The notes: generated by a model from the letters alone, not told the origin. Counted from the first letter of the stretch, positions 45,201 to 55,632 are shown. The stretch is DNA of 64,000 nt from Allolobophora icterica (GCA_963556255.1 OY744614.1:35501679-35565678), one strand, 5' to 3'. A program made the numbers and translations.

Positions 45201-47667
45201 GTGCAACACGGCACACGACGACAGCAAACCCTCAGCAACAGTGAATTGAAAAGGAAATTTCGTGAAGTAGGCCTACCTGTAATTTAGTTCTATGAACTGC
45301 ACATTTCTCAGGATTCTTACCCTTCACATAGATTTCATGCCCTGAAAATGGTTGCACTGTTTCCAAGCACCTATATTCGCGAATTCGTGAACAGTTCTTC
45401 TAAGATATGAAACTAACCAAATGCAAAAACGGATGCAGACTAACAGATGACAATCTCTCCAATGAACTTCGAATTGGCACTTCGAACATTAATGCAAACA
45501 TTCCAGATTTGTGTGGTGGGAAGAAGTGTCAGATCTCACCTTAATCATTATTATATATTAAATATTGCACATCTAGCAAATGGATGCATTGTACAGACTA
45601 ACAGTTTTATGTATTTTTAAAACTGAAGAAACTTTAAACATATTTTGTTTTTTATTGTAGTGTAGAACTGTAGTTATTAGGATAATTATGTTTTCATCAT
45701 AAAAATTATTTTCATTTATTTTAAACTTGAAGTTTAACCAAAATTAATATTTTCTCATTTTCTGGGGCAAATTAATCTGCAAAAATTAGCCTGCGATTGG
45801 CATACAGCCCCAGAGCTGCCCTTAAAATCTTAGGGCGGCCCTCTATTAAAAGAAGTTGCCCATGCATGGCTTAGATGAATGTAGGCCTACACCAAAGTGT
45901 GGTTATGCAATTGGTACAATAAAGAATATACTTACTTAACTCAAATTATTTGTGAGTTATTCTGTTAATTAGCTTAATGTTTTTTAAACTGCAGAAATGT
46001 TATTGAGATATTGATACTGTGGTAGGGCCTACGCCTGTCCTATCACGTACACACTATTTGAATTTCCAAACATGTTTTTGGTACCCGCTGATTCGAATTC
46101 GAATCTTAACCCTCGATTCGAGATTCGATTCGACGGAAAATTTATGATTCGCAGGTCCCTAATATCCGATCACCCCTCCCCTCATTGCGTACGTAATATA
46201 TGGATGGCCCCTTAGATTAATTTTAGTAGTCCTAATTTTAGTGCTTTGTTTTGATTTTAGCAATACAATGACGTGAGCTTGATTACCTATCTGGGCGTGC
46301 TCAGCAAGACGTGCAACACTATGAACCAGGTAAAAGCGTTAAGTGAAGTCTTTAATGGTAAATTTATGATTTCAGTGAAATTTGTGTTTTATTCGTTATG
46401 TTGACAAAGAGTGAACGTATTTAGCTTTTTCATGCTTGCTCTTGCATTTGTCAGTTGATGTTGGATGCCTGACTACCATTAAAGTACTCCACTGATTAAA
46501 TTTTTGGTTATACTTTATAACACACAAGATTTAGCTCTAAGTTTTATACACTCGTGATCTGACTGTTTTTAAACTGCCACATGATGTAGTGTTAGGTGAA
46601 CTGAATACAACCTAAGACTGTTTCAAAACCTAAAATAGCTAGTTTGCGCTATATGTACTAGTAGCACTTTTGAATAGTTAGCTATCTATTTCATGATTCC
46701 ATTGGTTACTTAGCTTCCAACCTCGGCTGTCCATCTCCCCTCCGTAGTGACTGACTGTACCTCTGATTCAAATATTGACATCTGGCACGTTAATCTCATT
46801 ATTCATTCATTCATTCATGTTTATACTTGTATGTGCATATCAGGATACATACAATGCTACATCGTGGTAAGGGGCCATCCATATATTACATACGCAACGA
46901 GGGGAGGGGTGCTCGGATTTATGCGATTTGTGTATGGGTGCGTATGGGGGCCTAGACAAAATGTGTACGTACGCAAAATAAATTTCTAGTTATGAAATAT
47001 TAATATCAGAACTAAAAACCAAATCACTGACTATATTCCTGCTTTATCAGTTTTATGTAGTATTAACACTTTTTGAAATGTAAGTGTTAGTGTTGTTGGT
47101 AATTTATTTCTTCATAACAGTTAACAAATTTTAGCTAGCAAATATTTAGTAGCCTACGGTAAAATAAATATCTTATAGATGACTTTAGCAATTAACTTTT
47201 GTAAAGGGGGGGTAAAGAAGCTTAGTTGTACATACACGTGGGGGAGGGCATCCACATAATGTACGAGGTGAAACAGGAGGTATGAAAATATGATTTTTTG
47301 CATACGTAATATATGGATGGCCCTAATTGGTAGGCAACAGTGTGGTGTTATATTTGACAGTGTTCTTACCCTGGTTCATGCTGGTAGCTCGCAACGGCTA
47401 CTGTCACTGACTACTATAATTTTACATCTTCTCTCTTGTGATGCATTTCTCCAGTATCCAGGGATTTATCCTTACCAGCCAAAGGGCCTAAAAAAGGAAA
47501 TGAGTGTCTGGGAAAGTTGTGTTATAGATTGCTTAAAATCAATAAGTGATAATAATAAAATCAATAATTGACTACTGTTTGGATTGTTGTTTTAGTTTGT
47601 CAGCAAGTTCAACCTGATGCACGATCGCCAGCAGATCAGCCGACGCATGCGCGGGTTGCTCTACTAG
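39260..47667 (+). CDS. COPS6: COP9 signalosome complex subunit 6 (CSN6), ten coding exons
   Basis: CSN6 is a structural MPN-minus subunit of the COP9 signalosome, pairing with CSN5 in the complex that removes NEDD8 from cullins. Exons: 39260-39416, 40277-40408, 41249-41337, 41963-42025, 42480-42527, 43022-43136, 43529-43621, 44336-44436, 46261-46329 and 47596-47667. All phases agree, giving 312 codons plus TAG. Key stretches: [124 protein letters not shown] and the RRMRGLLY end. GWYSTG stands where catalytic JAMM subunits have the histidine-containing motif, so it is inactive as a protease, as is normal for CSN6. The start is the first methionine of the frame. Confidence 0.96.
39417..40276. 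other. COPS6: CSN6 intron 1, no repeat recognised
   Basis: 860-bp intron following the MPN-domain start. No element or exon recognised in it. Confidence 0.4.
40556..40735 (-). repeat. tRNA-headed SINE in CSN6 intron 2
   Basis: On the minus strand it begins GACTGGTAAGAGTGCTCAAC (A-box-like), then ACAGGTTTGAGCC (B-box-like), and runs to TTAATAAATGAATAATA. Same family as 6644-6788. Confidence 0.6.
44429..44525 (+). repeat. COPS6: 31-bp tandem triplication of the CSN6 exon-8 splice donor
   Basis: TTTTACAACGTAAGTTGTCT followed by TGACCATAT is repeated three times with TACAAC starting at 44431, 44462 and 44493. The first copy contains the last six bases of exon 8 and its GTAAGT donor. The second and third place identical exon-end/donor sequence 31 and 62 bp downstream. 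Use of either downstream donor would shift the reading frame. Confidence 0.85.
44745..46211. mobile_element. Harbinger-like MITE (TTA TSD) carrying a nested hAT element
   Basis: The termini are GGGCCATCCATATATTACAT and TACGTAATATATGGATGGCC, near-perfect inverted repeats. TTA flanks both sides (44742-44744 and 46212-46214). A TWA duplication with these ends suggests the PIF/Harbinger group. Without the inner element it is about 340 bp. It lies in CSN6 intron 8, ending 49 bp before exon 9. No transposase. A related copy in opposite orientation is at 46871-47323. Confidence 0.7.
45043..46161. mobile_element. non-autonomous hAT element, 8-bp TSD, inside the MITE
   Basis: Begins TAGGGACCTGCAAA and ends TTCGCAGGTCCCTA. 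ATATCCGA is directly on each side (45035-45042 and 46162-46169). Subterminal palindromic ATTCGATTCGAA motifs occur near both ends. It is 1119 bp with no long coding frame. It includes a piece matching the LINE end at 28300 (AATAAAGAATATACTTACTT). Confidence 0.75.
46871..47323. mobile_element. Harbinger-like MITE, second copy (TAA TSD)
   Basis: The ends are GGGGCCATCCATATATTACA and TAATATATGGATGGCCC with TAA on each side (46868-46870 and 47324-47326). The interior is the reverse complement of parts of the 44745 element (AAGCTTAGTTGTAC, GATGACTTTAGC). It lies in CSN6 intron 9. 453 bp, non-coding. Confidence 0.7.
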
Positions 47668-47961
47668 GATTCTTCCATCCTTGTTGTGTAATTTAGGACG
47701 TTGCATATATCCATCAGGAAAAAAATAACTATGGTTATGCTTTAAAGAAACCTAGATTTCATTGCTCTTGGTCACCTGGAGCAGACGACAGCCAGTTGGC
47801 AGAGAAATAGCGAAATACTGAAAAGAAAAAACTGTTCCGTGTTAACGTCTTTCCATCTTGTCTCTTTTGTTTTAGTCTTGTTTTAGTCTTGTTTGTTCAG
47901 TTACAAGTAATGAGAATGTGGTAAACTCGTGAGACTTGTGTGTCATTTAACACTTTACTGC

Positions 47962-48066
47962 ATTTGTAACTGCGGCATAATTGTAATTACAAAATTATAT
48001 AGCACCACTTTGAGAGAGACTCGCCAGAGGTGCTCCTGACCTAACATGGAATGAAACCACGATCGA
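47962..48066 (-). repeat. dispersed repeat, minus-strand copy of the 10126 family
   Basis: TAATTACAAAATTATATAGC, ACCACTTTGAGAGAGACTC, AGGTGCTCCTGACCTAACAT and AACCACGATCGAAC are the reverse complement of the 10126-10222 copy. It begins about 300 bp after the CSN6 stop. Confidence 0.5.
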
Positions 48067-48336
48067 ACAGATGGTCTTTAAGCACGTGTGGAAAAGAGGC
48101 CGAGGAGTTGGTCGCAGGTTGTTGGGCAACTTATTCCAGAGGGATAGACCAACCACAGCAAAACATGGAGTACATTTTATTAATGCGGAACAGATTGGTA
48201 GTACTTTGGTACATCCAGCTAATAAACATTTTATGGATAGATTCCATCTTTCCCGGTTTTTGTAGCAGGTAAATTAAAAGATTCAAAGTACACACTATAG
48301 TAAAGGTGTGATATCGCATTGAAGGATATTTCCAGC

Positions 48337-48630
48337 CATGGGCGCCCGCAGGATTTTTTCAGGGGAGGTCAGTCACGGCCGGAAGCACTGGCGGCGATCT
48401 TGTTTGACAGGTGGGAGGGGGGACACTTTTGAACTGATCTGGGAAAACGTTTTTTGAACTGATCTGCTCAAAAAAAGGTCAAAACACTTTTTTCGCACAT
48501 GAAATTTGATGACCTTTTTTCGGTGTTTCTTCTAAATTTGGGGGTCGGGTGTATGGTGTGTCCCCTCTCCCACTGTTAAAGGTGGAGGGTCTTGTCCCCT
48601 CGACCCCTCCGGGATCGCCGCCCATGGCCG
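48337..48630. repeat. MITE-like repeat with CCATGGGCG inverted ends
   Basis: The left end CCATGGGCGCCCGCAGGA and right end TCCGGGATCGCCGCCCATGG are roughly inverted, related to the CATGGGCG elements at 49901 and 52960. No convincing target duplication was found, so the boundaries are approximate. Confidence 0.4.
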
Positions 48631-48631
48631 G

Positions 48632-49338
48632 AAGAGTTATAATAGTTGTGTAATATATAAATAGGGGCCTATGTCATTGATTTATTCAAATCAATCACCG
48701 AATGCGATTAATACACTGCAAAGCATTAAGGACCCCTGGACACGTAAAGTCTCTGCGTGCCCCTCTTGTAGGCTTAAACCTTTCGCAGTGGTCTGCACTA
48801 CATACCGCCAAAGAAAATAATTTTAGCAATACAGAAGAAATGAATCCAGCCTAGCGTACATCTCAGTGAAAGAAATGTTGGCCAATAATTAATACAATCG
48901 CTTTGGAAGAGTGTAACTATTATCATCGGCAAAGCAAAGGTTATTGATCCTTATGCCGCTGATCAATATTCCGTCATCATTTTCCCTGATCTTGTCCAGG
49001 ACTCTTTCTAGGTGCATGTTGAACATTATGCCTATTTGTAATAAATATTATATTCGAGATCACAAATTTGGTCGTTATTGGTTAAGTTGGGGGCGCCATG
49101 ATTATTTGGAGGAATGGCATCTTAACGCTTGACACAGAGCGCAATTACAGCTTGCTAAAATCAAATTTTTTACAAACTATTAACTACTTATAAAATGCCT
49201 ACAATCACATTTCTACTTTGAAATCTTGCAAACTACGCATTCCCGTCTACAGAACCTCAACTTTACAGCATTATAACGTCACCATGACGAAGGTGTTTAA
49301 CAACTCTCGAATAAGTAGGGTTTTTAACCCTTATCTAA
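48632..49338. other. no recognised feature
   Basis: AT-rich intergenic DNA. No exon, RNA gene or repeat recognised. Confidence 0.35.
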
Positions 49339-49339
49339 T

Positions 49340-49445
49340 GCAGAGCGTCCGTGGCGCTACTGTTAAGCGTGTCGCCCAAATCGGCCTCGAGATTCGGAGC
49401 TTAAGACTGTAGACCTACAGCTATCGGTTCGAATCCCGGCCGGTC
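49340..49445 (+). repeat. tRNA-like sequence (Tyr-type loop), pseudo-tRNA or SINE head
   Basis: AAGACTGTAGACC resembles a tRNA-Tyr anticodon loop and ATCGGTTCGAATCCCGG a T-arm with a perfect B box. The upstream half contains GTGGCGCTACTGTTAAGCG. The overall length and stems do not fit a functional tRNA. Confidence 0.4.
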
Positions 49446-49617
49446 GGCGATACGCTTTTTAATTTTTGTTACTTTTCTAACTTGCTCCTATGTCGAAATA
49501 ATGCTAAATTCTTTCAAAAAAAAAACTCAATCGCTTTCTGGTCAAGTTTGAAACGTATGATGAAAAGAATTAACGCGACGCTTAGCTCATGCCTATGCTA
49601 TTATTAATTTGTATTGC

Positions 49618-49880
49618 GCCGGTGTCTAATGCACAATTGGTATCAACCACAGTATAAATAATTACATGTAATTATTTATACTGTGGTAGCAACCGATGGC
49701 ACACCAAAACCAAACCGTTATCAGGTCAATATCCAGAAGATCAGTCCGTAAGACATAGAGGCAGCCTGTGGTGGATAAGCAGTTTGAAAGAGCAGTGCCG
49801 TCTTAACAGCGCATTGTAGGCCATTGGCAAAGCGATGTACTGGGGCCACTGCTCACAGAGATACAAATTTAAATGGTCAA
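49618..49880. repeat. dispersed repeat copy containing a 42-bp palindrome
   Basis: Homologous in order to 2349-2640 (GGTGTCTAATGCACAA, GATGGCACAC, AGAAGATCAGTC, GTGGATAAGCA). This copy has an extra perfect palindrome at 49646-49687 between the first two blocks. It abuts the target duplication of the element starting at 49901. Confidence 0.45.
49646..49687. repeat. perfect 42-bp palindrome
   Basis: Each arm of ACCACAGTATAAATAATTAC plus A is the exact reverse complement of the other with no spacer. Such spacer-free palindromes are unstable; survival intact suggests a recent origin or sequencing of a recent insertion. Confidence 0.9.
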
Positions 49881-50138
49881 TAAAATCTATGTATTGGTAC
49901 CATGGGCGCCCGAACGTTGGGGCAAGGGGGGCACTTGCCCCCACCTGGATTTTGAATCAAAATATGTAAAATTAAGAATATTATTAATTTTAAATAAATA
50001 AATATAGTTATTCTGACATTTTGCTTGCTTGCTTTGTGACTTATACAAAGGTGCTCTTGTACATTGAAGTAAAGACATCGGATCATAAGTTAAACAACAT
50101 GACATTGATTAATTGCAGCGTGTAGTGACGGCCGCTTT

Positions 50139-50218
50139 ACCACGGCCTTCTAGATGGCTCTATCGTGGAGACCGAAATACAATATCGGAGTCCCCGGCTC
50201 TATTTAGAAGGCCGTGGT
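50139..50218. repeat. 14-bp perfect inverted repeat (hairpin)
   Basis: ACCACGGCCTTCTA (50139-50152) and its exact reverse complement (50205-50218) enclose a 52-base loop. Role unknown. Confidence 0.6.
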
Positions 50219-50561
50219 TTGACACTGCTGACCCGAGAAACCGGGGCATAAAGGCTGACCATATAGCGGGAAAAGCCAACTCGACATCTGGTCCTAATAT
50301 CAGAGGTCCATAGGTTACCGGGAGTGACTGAGAGCATAAGGGCATGCGTGTTTAAGCTGTTGGGAAGGAGAATATTTGCTCATGTGTATACATGTATATA
50401 TGGTACATCAATGACATACACATTTGGGGTTGAAATCCAGTTGAATATTTGGACACTTCAACAGACTTGGCATGAATATGCTGATAAGATAGGACAAGTG
50501 GGGAGGGAGACAGTTTGGTGGCTCCTTTCTTTGTTCTCCGTTCTTTCCAAGTGACTACACT

Positions 50562-52124
50562 CAGGCTTGGACTGGCCCACCGGGACACCGGGAAATTCCC
50601 GGTGGGCCGGTCGCCCAGGCTTGGACTGAGCCGGCCGCCCAAAAAAGAAAAAATATGATGAAAAAATATTACGATATTTTATTTATAATCCTTCATTCTA
50701 GACTAGAAGCGGGATCTGTGATGAAAATGTAACTAAGACTAGAAGCTGGATCGACGGGGGCGAAACTTCCGGGGGGCGAAATGTCGGGGGCGAATCTTCC
50801 GGGGGCGAAAAGTCCTAGAACCGTTGATTATAGCGCATGCAAGAAAGAAACAGAAGCTGTCGATTTCTTTTTGGCTTACATATACGTGCTACAACATGCT
50901 TTCATGATATTTCCGAATCAAACTAGGGCCTACTTTAACAATGATGTTGGGTACAGAGCGAGAACTCTTCTGGATTCTTTGACAAATTTTGAATTTATTT
51001 TGACAGCGCATATTGATTTTGAAAGTGTTTGAACACACATCCTATGAGTTTAGGTCTAGGAGATAGATAGGCCCAGTATACTATCAATGAATTCAGCCAA
51101 ATACATCGAAACTTTTGATGTCATTTTTGAAGCTCCTAGACATTTTTCAGAGCTTGCTAACAGTGAACTAGATAGGCCTAAAAGAAATCTCGACATTGAT
51201 GTTGAGAGTGCTTTGAAATTGAAAAGAATCCGGTCAAAAAAGAAATTGACAGGAGAATCTGCTACAGAGCAGCTGCAAAGTGAATTGTTGGACTTGCAAG
51301 AAAATTGGAACGTGTCAAAACTGAAGACTATAAGTTGCTATTTGATACTGAAATAACAGACACAGTCTTAGAAAACGCCATGCAATTTGAATCTAGGCCT
51401 ATAAAAAGTGAAACAGTCCAAATAGCAGAAAACAGCAACAGGAACAGAAACAAATCTTGCAGAAAATATATTGTTTGCTGTTACCACGTTCTCCTTAAGT
51501 TCAATTTGCACAGTCTAGCTAACTCGCATTTGTTTTTGGCTTACAAAATCGTTTTGACAGTATCCTCATCACAAGTTGCTTGTGAGAGTTCATTTTCGAA
51601 ACTGAAATACATTTTGAACAGATTAAGAAATTTGCTAAATCAGTAAAGTTTAGAGTCTTTCATGCTGATGGCTTGTGAAAAGGACCTTTCTTCTCAGAAT
51701 TAATTATGAAATCGTTGACATTTAGGCGCCAACTTGTGATACGATGAAAAATCTTCTATACAAAGTGCTTTTGTGAAGTTGTGTGTACTAATTCTATCAC
51801 GATGTTACGTTTTTCAAATAAACTAAACTGTGCACAGTGCACTACATAATGTGACAGTTGGTTCCAAACACAATTGCGAATTCATGACAAATCACAAATT
51901 TAAACACATACGTGTTAATTTCGTAATCTTTTAATAATCAATTAACAATTTTATGCCATTTGGCCCATTAATAACTAAAAATGCCCTCCATTTTATGTTA
52001 AATGCTACAACAAGCATTGGACTAGACCCTTTTTCCTGAAAAGTTTCGTGCCTTCGGCGCTCAATAATATGGGCCGCCCATGACCAAATTTCCCGGGCCG
52101 CTTTAGACAGCCAGTCCAACCCTG
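50562..52124 (+). mobile_element. hAT element with decayed transposase, perfect 8-bp TSD
   Basis: Begins CAGGCTTGGACTGGC and ends GCCAGTCCAACCCTG, with ACTACACT directly on both sides (50554-50561 and 52125-52132). The interior codes on the plus strand in broken frames from about 50820 to 51700. Confidence 0.85.
50820..51700 (+). pseudogene. hAT-family transposase remnant (ZMYM/TTF-type, C-terminal dimerisation region)
   Basis: Three overlapping broken frames (50781-51032, 51087-51356, 51305-51646). The last ends with VACESSFSKLKYILNRLR, recognisable as the hAT C-terminal dimerisation domain. The earlier parts (TRAYFNNDVGYRARTLLDSL, DVIFEAPRHFSELANSE) are consistent with the preceding region but not diagnostic. 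Several stops and at least two frameshifts make it non-functional. Confidence 0.6.
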
Positions 52125-52689
52125 ACTACACTGGGCCAATTACAAGGTGAACACAGAACCATGGCACTTAGCGTGCCTGTAGTGACGTGCTATTGGAAGG
52201 ACAGTTGAATGTAGGCGATACACTATATTCATCATACCGTTGACTTGTTACATTTACTGTAAAAGTATTCTGTAACCGCGAAAGTCATTAATCTTTGCTG
52301 GAAGTCTCAACACCCGAACACTGGAGGGTTCATAGACATAATTTGTGGGCACCATGCATGCTTTGTGATATTACCAGTACATTTAGGCTACCGGCAACAG
52401 CAACGTTTTTAATGGTGAGTTACAATTTTGAATAATGCACATCCTTTATTCACCACTGAAATTTAGTATAAAAAAACTCGAGTAAATTTTGTTTAGATTT
52501 ATTCTTACGTTTCATAGCTCTTTGTTTGTTTGACGAATTTGTGTCAGAAATTCGAAGAAAGAATTCAAATTTCCAGACAATTGATTAAATTAATATCGGT
52601 AGAATGTCCAGAACTTAATTGCAATGGCCGAGATCAAAATACAGCCTAATTGGAAATGGATAAATCTACTGTCTGCGCCAATCCGTTCT

Positions 52690-52785
52690 CTCAGCACTCA
52701 TGAATAAGCTGGTTCCTTTCTTTTAGCTTTACAATTTAAGCTCTCTATATATAGCTATAGAAATTTGGAGTTTACCATTAAGACT
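52690..52785 (+). repeat. diverged LINE/SINE shared tail
   Basis: ACTCATGAATAAGCTGGTTC and TATAGAAATTTGGAGTTTAC resemble the 17395 and 62010 copies. The middle is replaced by low-complexity sequence. Confidence 0.4.
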
Positions 52786-52959
52786 TCTTACAAAGTATAT
52801 GCCCATTAACGTTCGTCCATAGTTCGATATGGGCCCTCGTGGGTCCCACATGGAAATATGGGCATGCCAACAAGATTTTTGCTCCCTTCAAACAAATTTT
52901 TTACTCCATGGTTGTGCCCCCCCCCTGCAAAAATTTCTGCGGGCTCCCATGATTGGTAC

Positions 52960-53265
52960 CATGGGCGTCCGCAGGAATTTCTGCAGAGGGTGCAACATTT
53001 TTCTGGGAGGGGGTTAAAAATGACGGTTTTGCATAGTTATTCATGAACGTATAGAACACGTGACAACTTTACAAATAAATAATGGTCAAGGACTTTATTT
53101 AAATAATTAGGCTAAGTGTCTTTTCGCATTAAAAATTGAGTTGGGACTGTTGTAACAATCATAATAGGCCTAATCAGAAGATTTAAAAGATTTAATTTAT
53201 GTAAAATTTTCGAAAATTCCAGGGGCAAATGCTCCACGCCATGTTCCCATGTTCGGACGCCCATG
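52960..53265. mobile_element. 306-bp hAT-like MITE (CATGGGCGTCCG ends)
   Basis: Begins CATGGGCGTCCGCAGG and ends GTTCGGACGCCCATG. ATTGGTAC is on the left (52952-52959) and ATTGGTGC on the right (53266-53273), one mismatch. It sits immediately beside the larger CATGGGCG element, sharing the middle 8-mer. Confidence 0.65.
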
Positions 53266-53398
53266 ATTGGTGCTGTGACTGTCTCCTCTCCAGTCTTCAC
53301 CTCCACTGTCCATGCCTTCATCTGCTCTCGCATAGGTTACTATGAGTCTGTGACTTCCTCTTTCTTGGCCTCCCCAAAGTCCGTCTCTCCGCTCTACG

Positions 53399-53599
53399 CA
53401 TAGGCGTAATTTGTGGGGGGGGGGGTACGAGGGGTACCCGTACCCCCACTTTTTGGACTGGGGGTACCGTACCCCCCACTTTTTGAACAATGCCAGTCAA
53501 TATTTATTACTGTGCCTTCCCAGAGATCGCAGTCTTCGCCTTTCTTCGTGTATGTAAGAAATAGGTACCCCCACATTTTAGACCAAAGTTACGCGCCTG
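53399..53599. repeat. possible hAT-like fragment (CATAGGCGTAA start)
   Basis: CATAGGCGTAATTTGTGGGG and the right-hand GTTACGCGCCTG resemble the inverted ends of the element bounded by 54834 and 61475, and the interior repeats GGGTACC units. No flanking duplication was found, so the identity is tentative. Confidence 0.3.
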
Positions 53600-53601
53600 C
53601 A

Positions 53602-54128
53602 GCTTATTCACCAGCGCTGCGTCGTGTCAGAGGGTTGTCCTGAGATCGATAGTCCAAGTCCGGTTGGCAGAGAGAGAGGCAACTCAGCTGCTAAGGCGGG
53701 CTTCGTCGAGGACGAGAATTTAAAGCTTAGAAGGCAGAGGATCGGATGGATCAGGGTAGGAATTCTTGAAGAGACGATACTTCCACGTGGAATGGAAAGC
53801 CTGTGTGGTGATAAGTAGAGGAGCCTGAGGCAGATGACGGTGGGTGAGGGGCGGTTTTGGTGGAGTAACTGAGAAAACGCGGGATTCAGAGGGACGTTCT
53901 TCCAACGTTGAGGTGTAGTGTGGGATATGGATCGGTTGGAGAACTTGAGGCGAGTAGTGACTTTGGGACGGGAGAGAGTGAAAGATAGGAGGAGGATCGG
54001 GTAAGCGGGGTGGCTGGATGGTGATGAGTTCTCGAAGGTACTGTGGCTGGGAATATTGTAGGGAGTTGCAGGCCCTATAGGCTGCTAGCGATATATGACT
54101 TTGAAGTGGATGTCCATGCTGAGAATCC
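53602..54128 (-). mobile_element. LINE 3' fragment, second ORF copy of the 37342 family
   Basis: On the minus strand 53720-54110 encodes SLQYSQPQYLRELITIQPP, matching YSQPKYLPEQFTIQP at 37640-37675, then an extended proline/serine-rich C-terminal region. The 3' part (53602-53720) contains CAACCGGACTTGG and GAATAAGCTG. It is cut at its 3' end near 53600 and followed on the 5' side by a hAT MITE at 54137. Confidence 0.6.
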
Positions 54129-54136
54129 ATGAGAAT

Positions 54137-54509
54137 CAGGGCTGTAGTCGAGGGTATACGCGGGTACACAGCGTATACTTACCTCTACAGAAATTTGAGA
54201 GCGTATAGGCTACTCATGGATCTAGACGAGGGTATACGCGGGTATACAGCGTATACCTCCGAAGACCGAATAATTGTGACTTTTGGCACTTTTTGAGGAA
54301 AAAAAGAGAGGTTTTTAACGGTTTTTAGGGCGAATGACTAAAAAAAAGGTCATCAAGTTTTTCAGAGACGAAATGGTAAAAAGTCAGAAATTTTAAGAGA
54401 ATTCTGAAAATTTTCTTCCAAAAAAATGTCATCAGAATATTTTTAGGCTGACACCAGCCCTGCTCACCGGTAGCGTATACTCACCTCAAATTTTACCACT
54501 ACAGCCCTG
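54137..54509. mobile_element. 373-bp hAT MITE, perfect 8-bp TSD
   Basis: Starts CAGGGCTGTAGT and ends ACTACAGCCCTG (12-bp perfect inverted ends). ATGAGAAT lies directly on each side (54129-54136 and 54510-54517). The interior contains a repeated GAGGGTATACGCGGGTA motif. Non-coding. Confidence 0.85.
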
Positions 54510-54903
54510 ATGAGAATCCATAGTTATCTATAGCCTACCTCTCTGATCTGTTCTCTTGTGATCTCGTCGTCTTGTCCAGTCTGGTTACTGAAAGGCAGTA
54601 AATGGCATTAGGCCCTATAATGAAATTCTATACCTCAACAAGTATACGCCTAGTCTTACGCGTCCTTATAAGAATGGGCCTCCATCAACGACAGAATTAA
54701 TTTTAGTCGGAAAGTTTACATGTATACACATCGACTTGCCCCCTGGCTTACGAACCTACCAACAAGGCCTCTGAGAACGTGAAAAGTACCTTATATTCTG
54801 CGATGGACGAGGATCGTGAGGTATACTCGGAAACATAGGCGTAGACTCTGGGGGGTCAGCCGGGGCATGTCCCCCCCAATAATAGAGGAGCCGGGGCAAT
54901 GCC

Positions 54904-55632
54904 TGTCGCAATCTGAGGTCGCCCTGTCGTGTGTTTGCCGTGTGTTGATGTCGACCCTCGATTGCTTGTTCTTTTACTTGCACTTTTATTTAACGTGCCT
55001 AACTTTTCTATAGAAGATTCACGACGAACTTTGTTTAATTAATAAATGAATTTAATTAAAGAAACAAATATATATACACTAACTCTACGGGAACTTCCAC
55101 GTAGTATTAAAGCGTTTAGATGTTAAATCGGACTATCTCAAATGTTGCTTCGTACAGCCTAACTACAGATCGTTCTTTCGCGTCAGTCTCTGAATCTGAC
55201 GGACTAATACTCTGCCGCCGCCGCTGGTCGCTCCTCTCGATGTTGTTCGCTCGACCGATGTCCACGCGTCGCCCTCGTCAGCAGTATAAGTCCCGTCTTC
55301 TCCGTTCCCTTCTGTTAAGTAGGAACTCCAGCGTGCATCAGTCAGCCCCCCTCCCCACGTCAAGCTATCGTCAATTAGTGTCAGATTGCTCCTCGATACG
55401 CGGGTCGTCGCTCGCCTGCAGCGCGGGCGGTGTCTGGTTACACCATAGCCGCGAGGTGTCCTATTACACCTTGGCTGTGTGGTGTCCGATTACACCTGGG
55501 CCTCGCTGCCTTCATTGTTGCCCAAGTGGAGACTGGCTTTTCGTCCGTCATCATCCTATCTCGACCGGCAACGACGCTTACATCATAATGATGATGCCAT
55601 CTCGTCGTTGTTGTCGATCTCCTCACGCGACA
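54904..55632 (-). repeat. 3' LTR of the Gypsy-class element
   Basis: 729 bp. From about position 54935 onward it appears identical to the right-hand LTR except for one A/T difference near 54977. The outermost 30 bp differ more (GAGGTCGCCCTGTCGTGTG against GAGGTTTCCCGTCGATTG). Confidence 0.9.

Larger units (their letters stand above)
49901..52951. mobile_element. hAT-like element with CATGGGCG ends, enclosing another hAT
   Basis: Begins CATGGGCGCCCGAACG and ends CTGCGGGCTCCCATG. ATTGGTAC lies directly before (49893-49900) and after (52952-52959). About 1480 bp remain once the inner hAT element (50562-52124) is removed. No transposase domain recognised in its own sequence. The right duplication is shared with the next element at 52960. 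Confidence 0.55.

Noticed and set aside
49340..49445. Functional tRNA-Tyr gene
   Set aside because: A good T-arm and anticodon-like loop, but the remaining stems and length do not fit.
53399..53599. Complete hAT element with CATAGGCGTAA ends
   Set aside because: No 8-bp duplication at the proposed edges, so it is listed only as a possible fragment.
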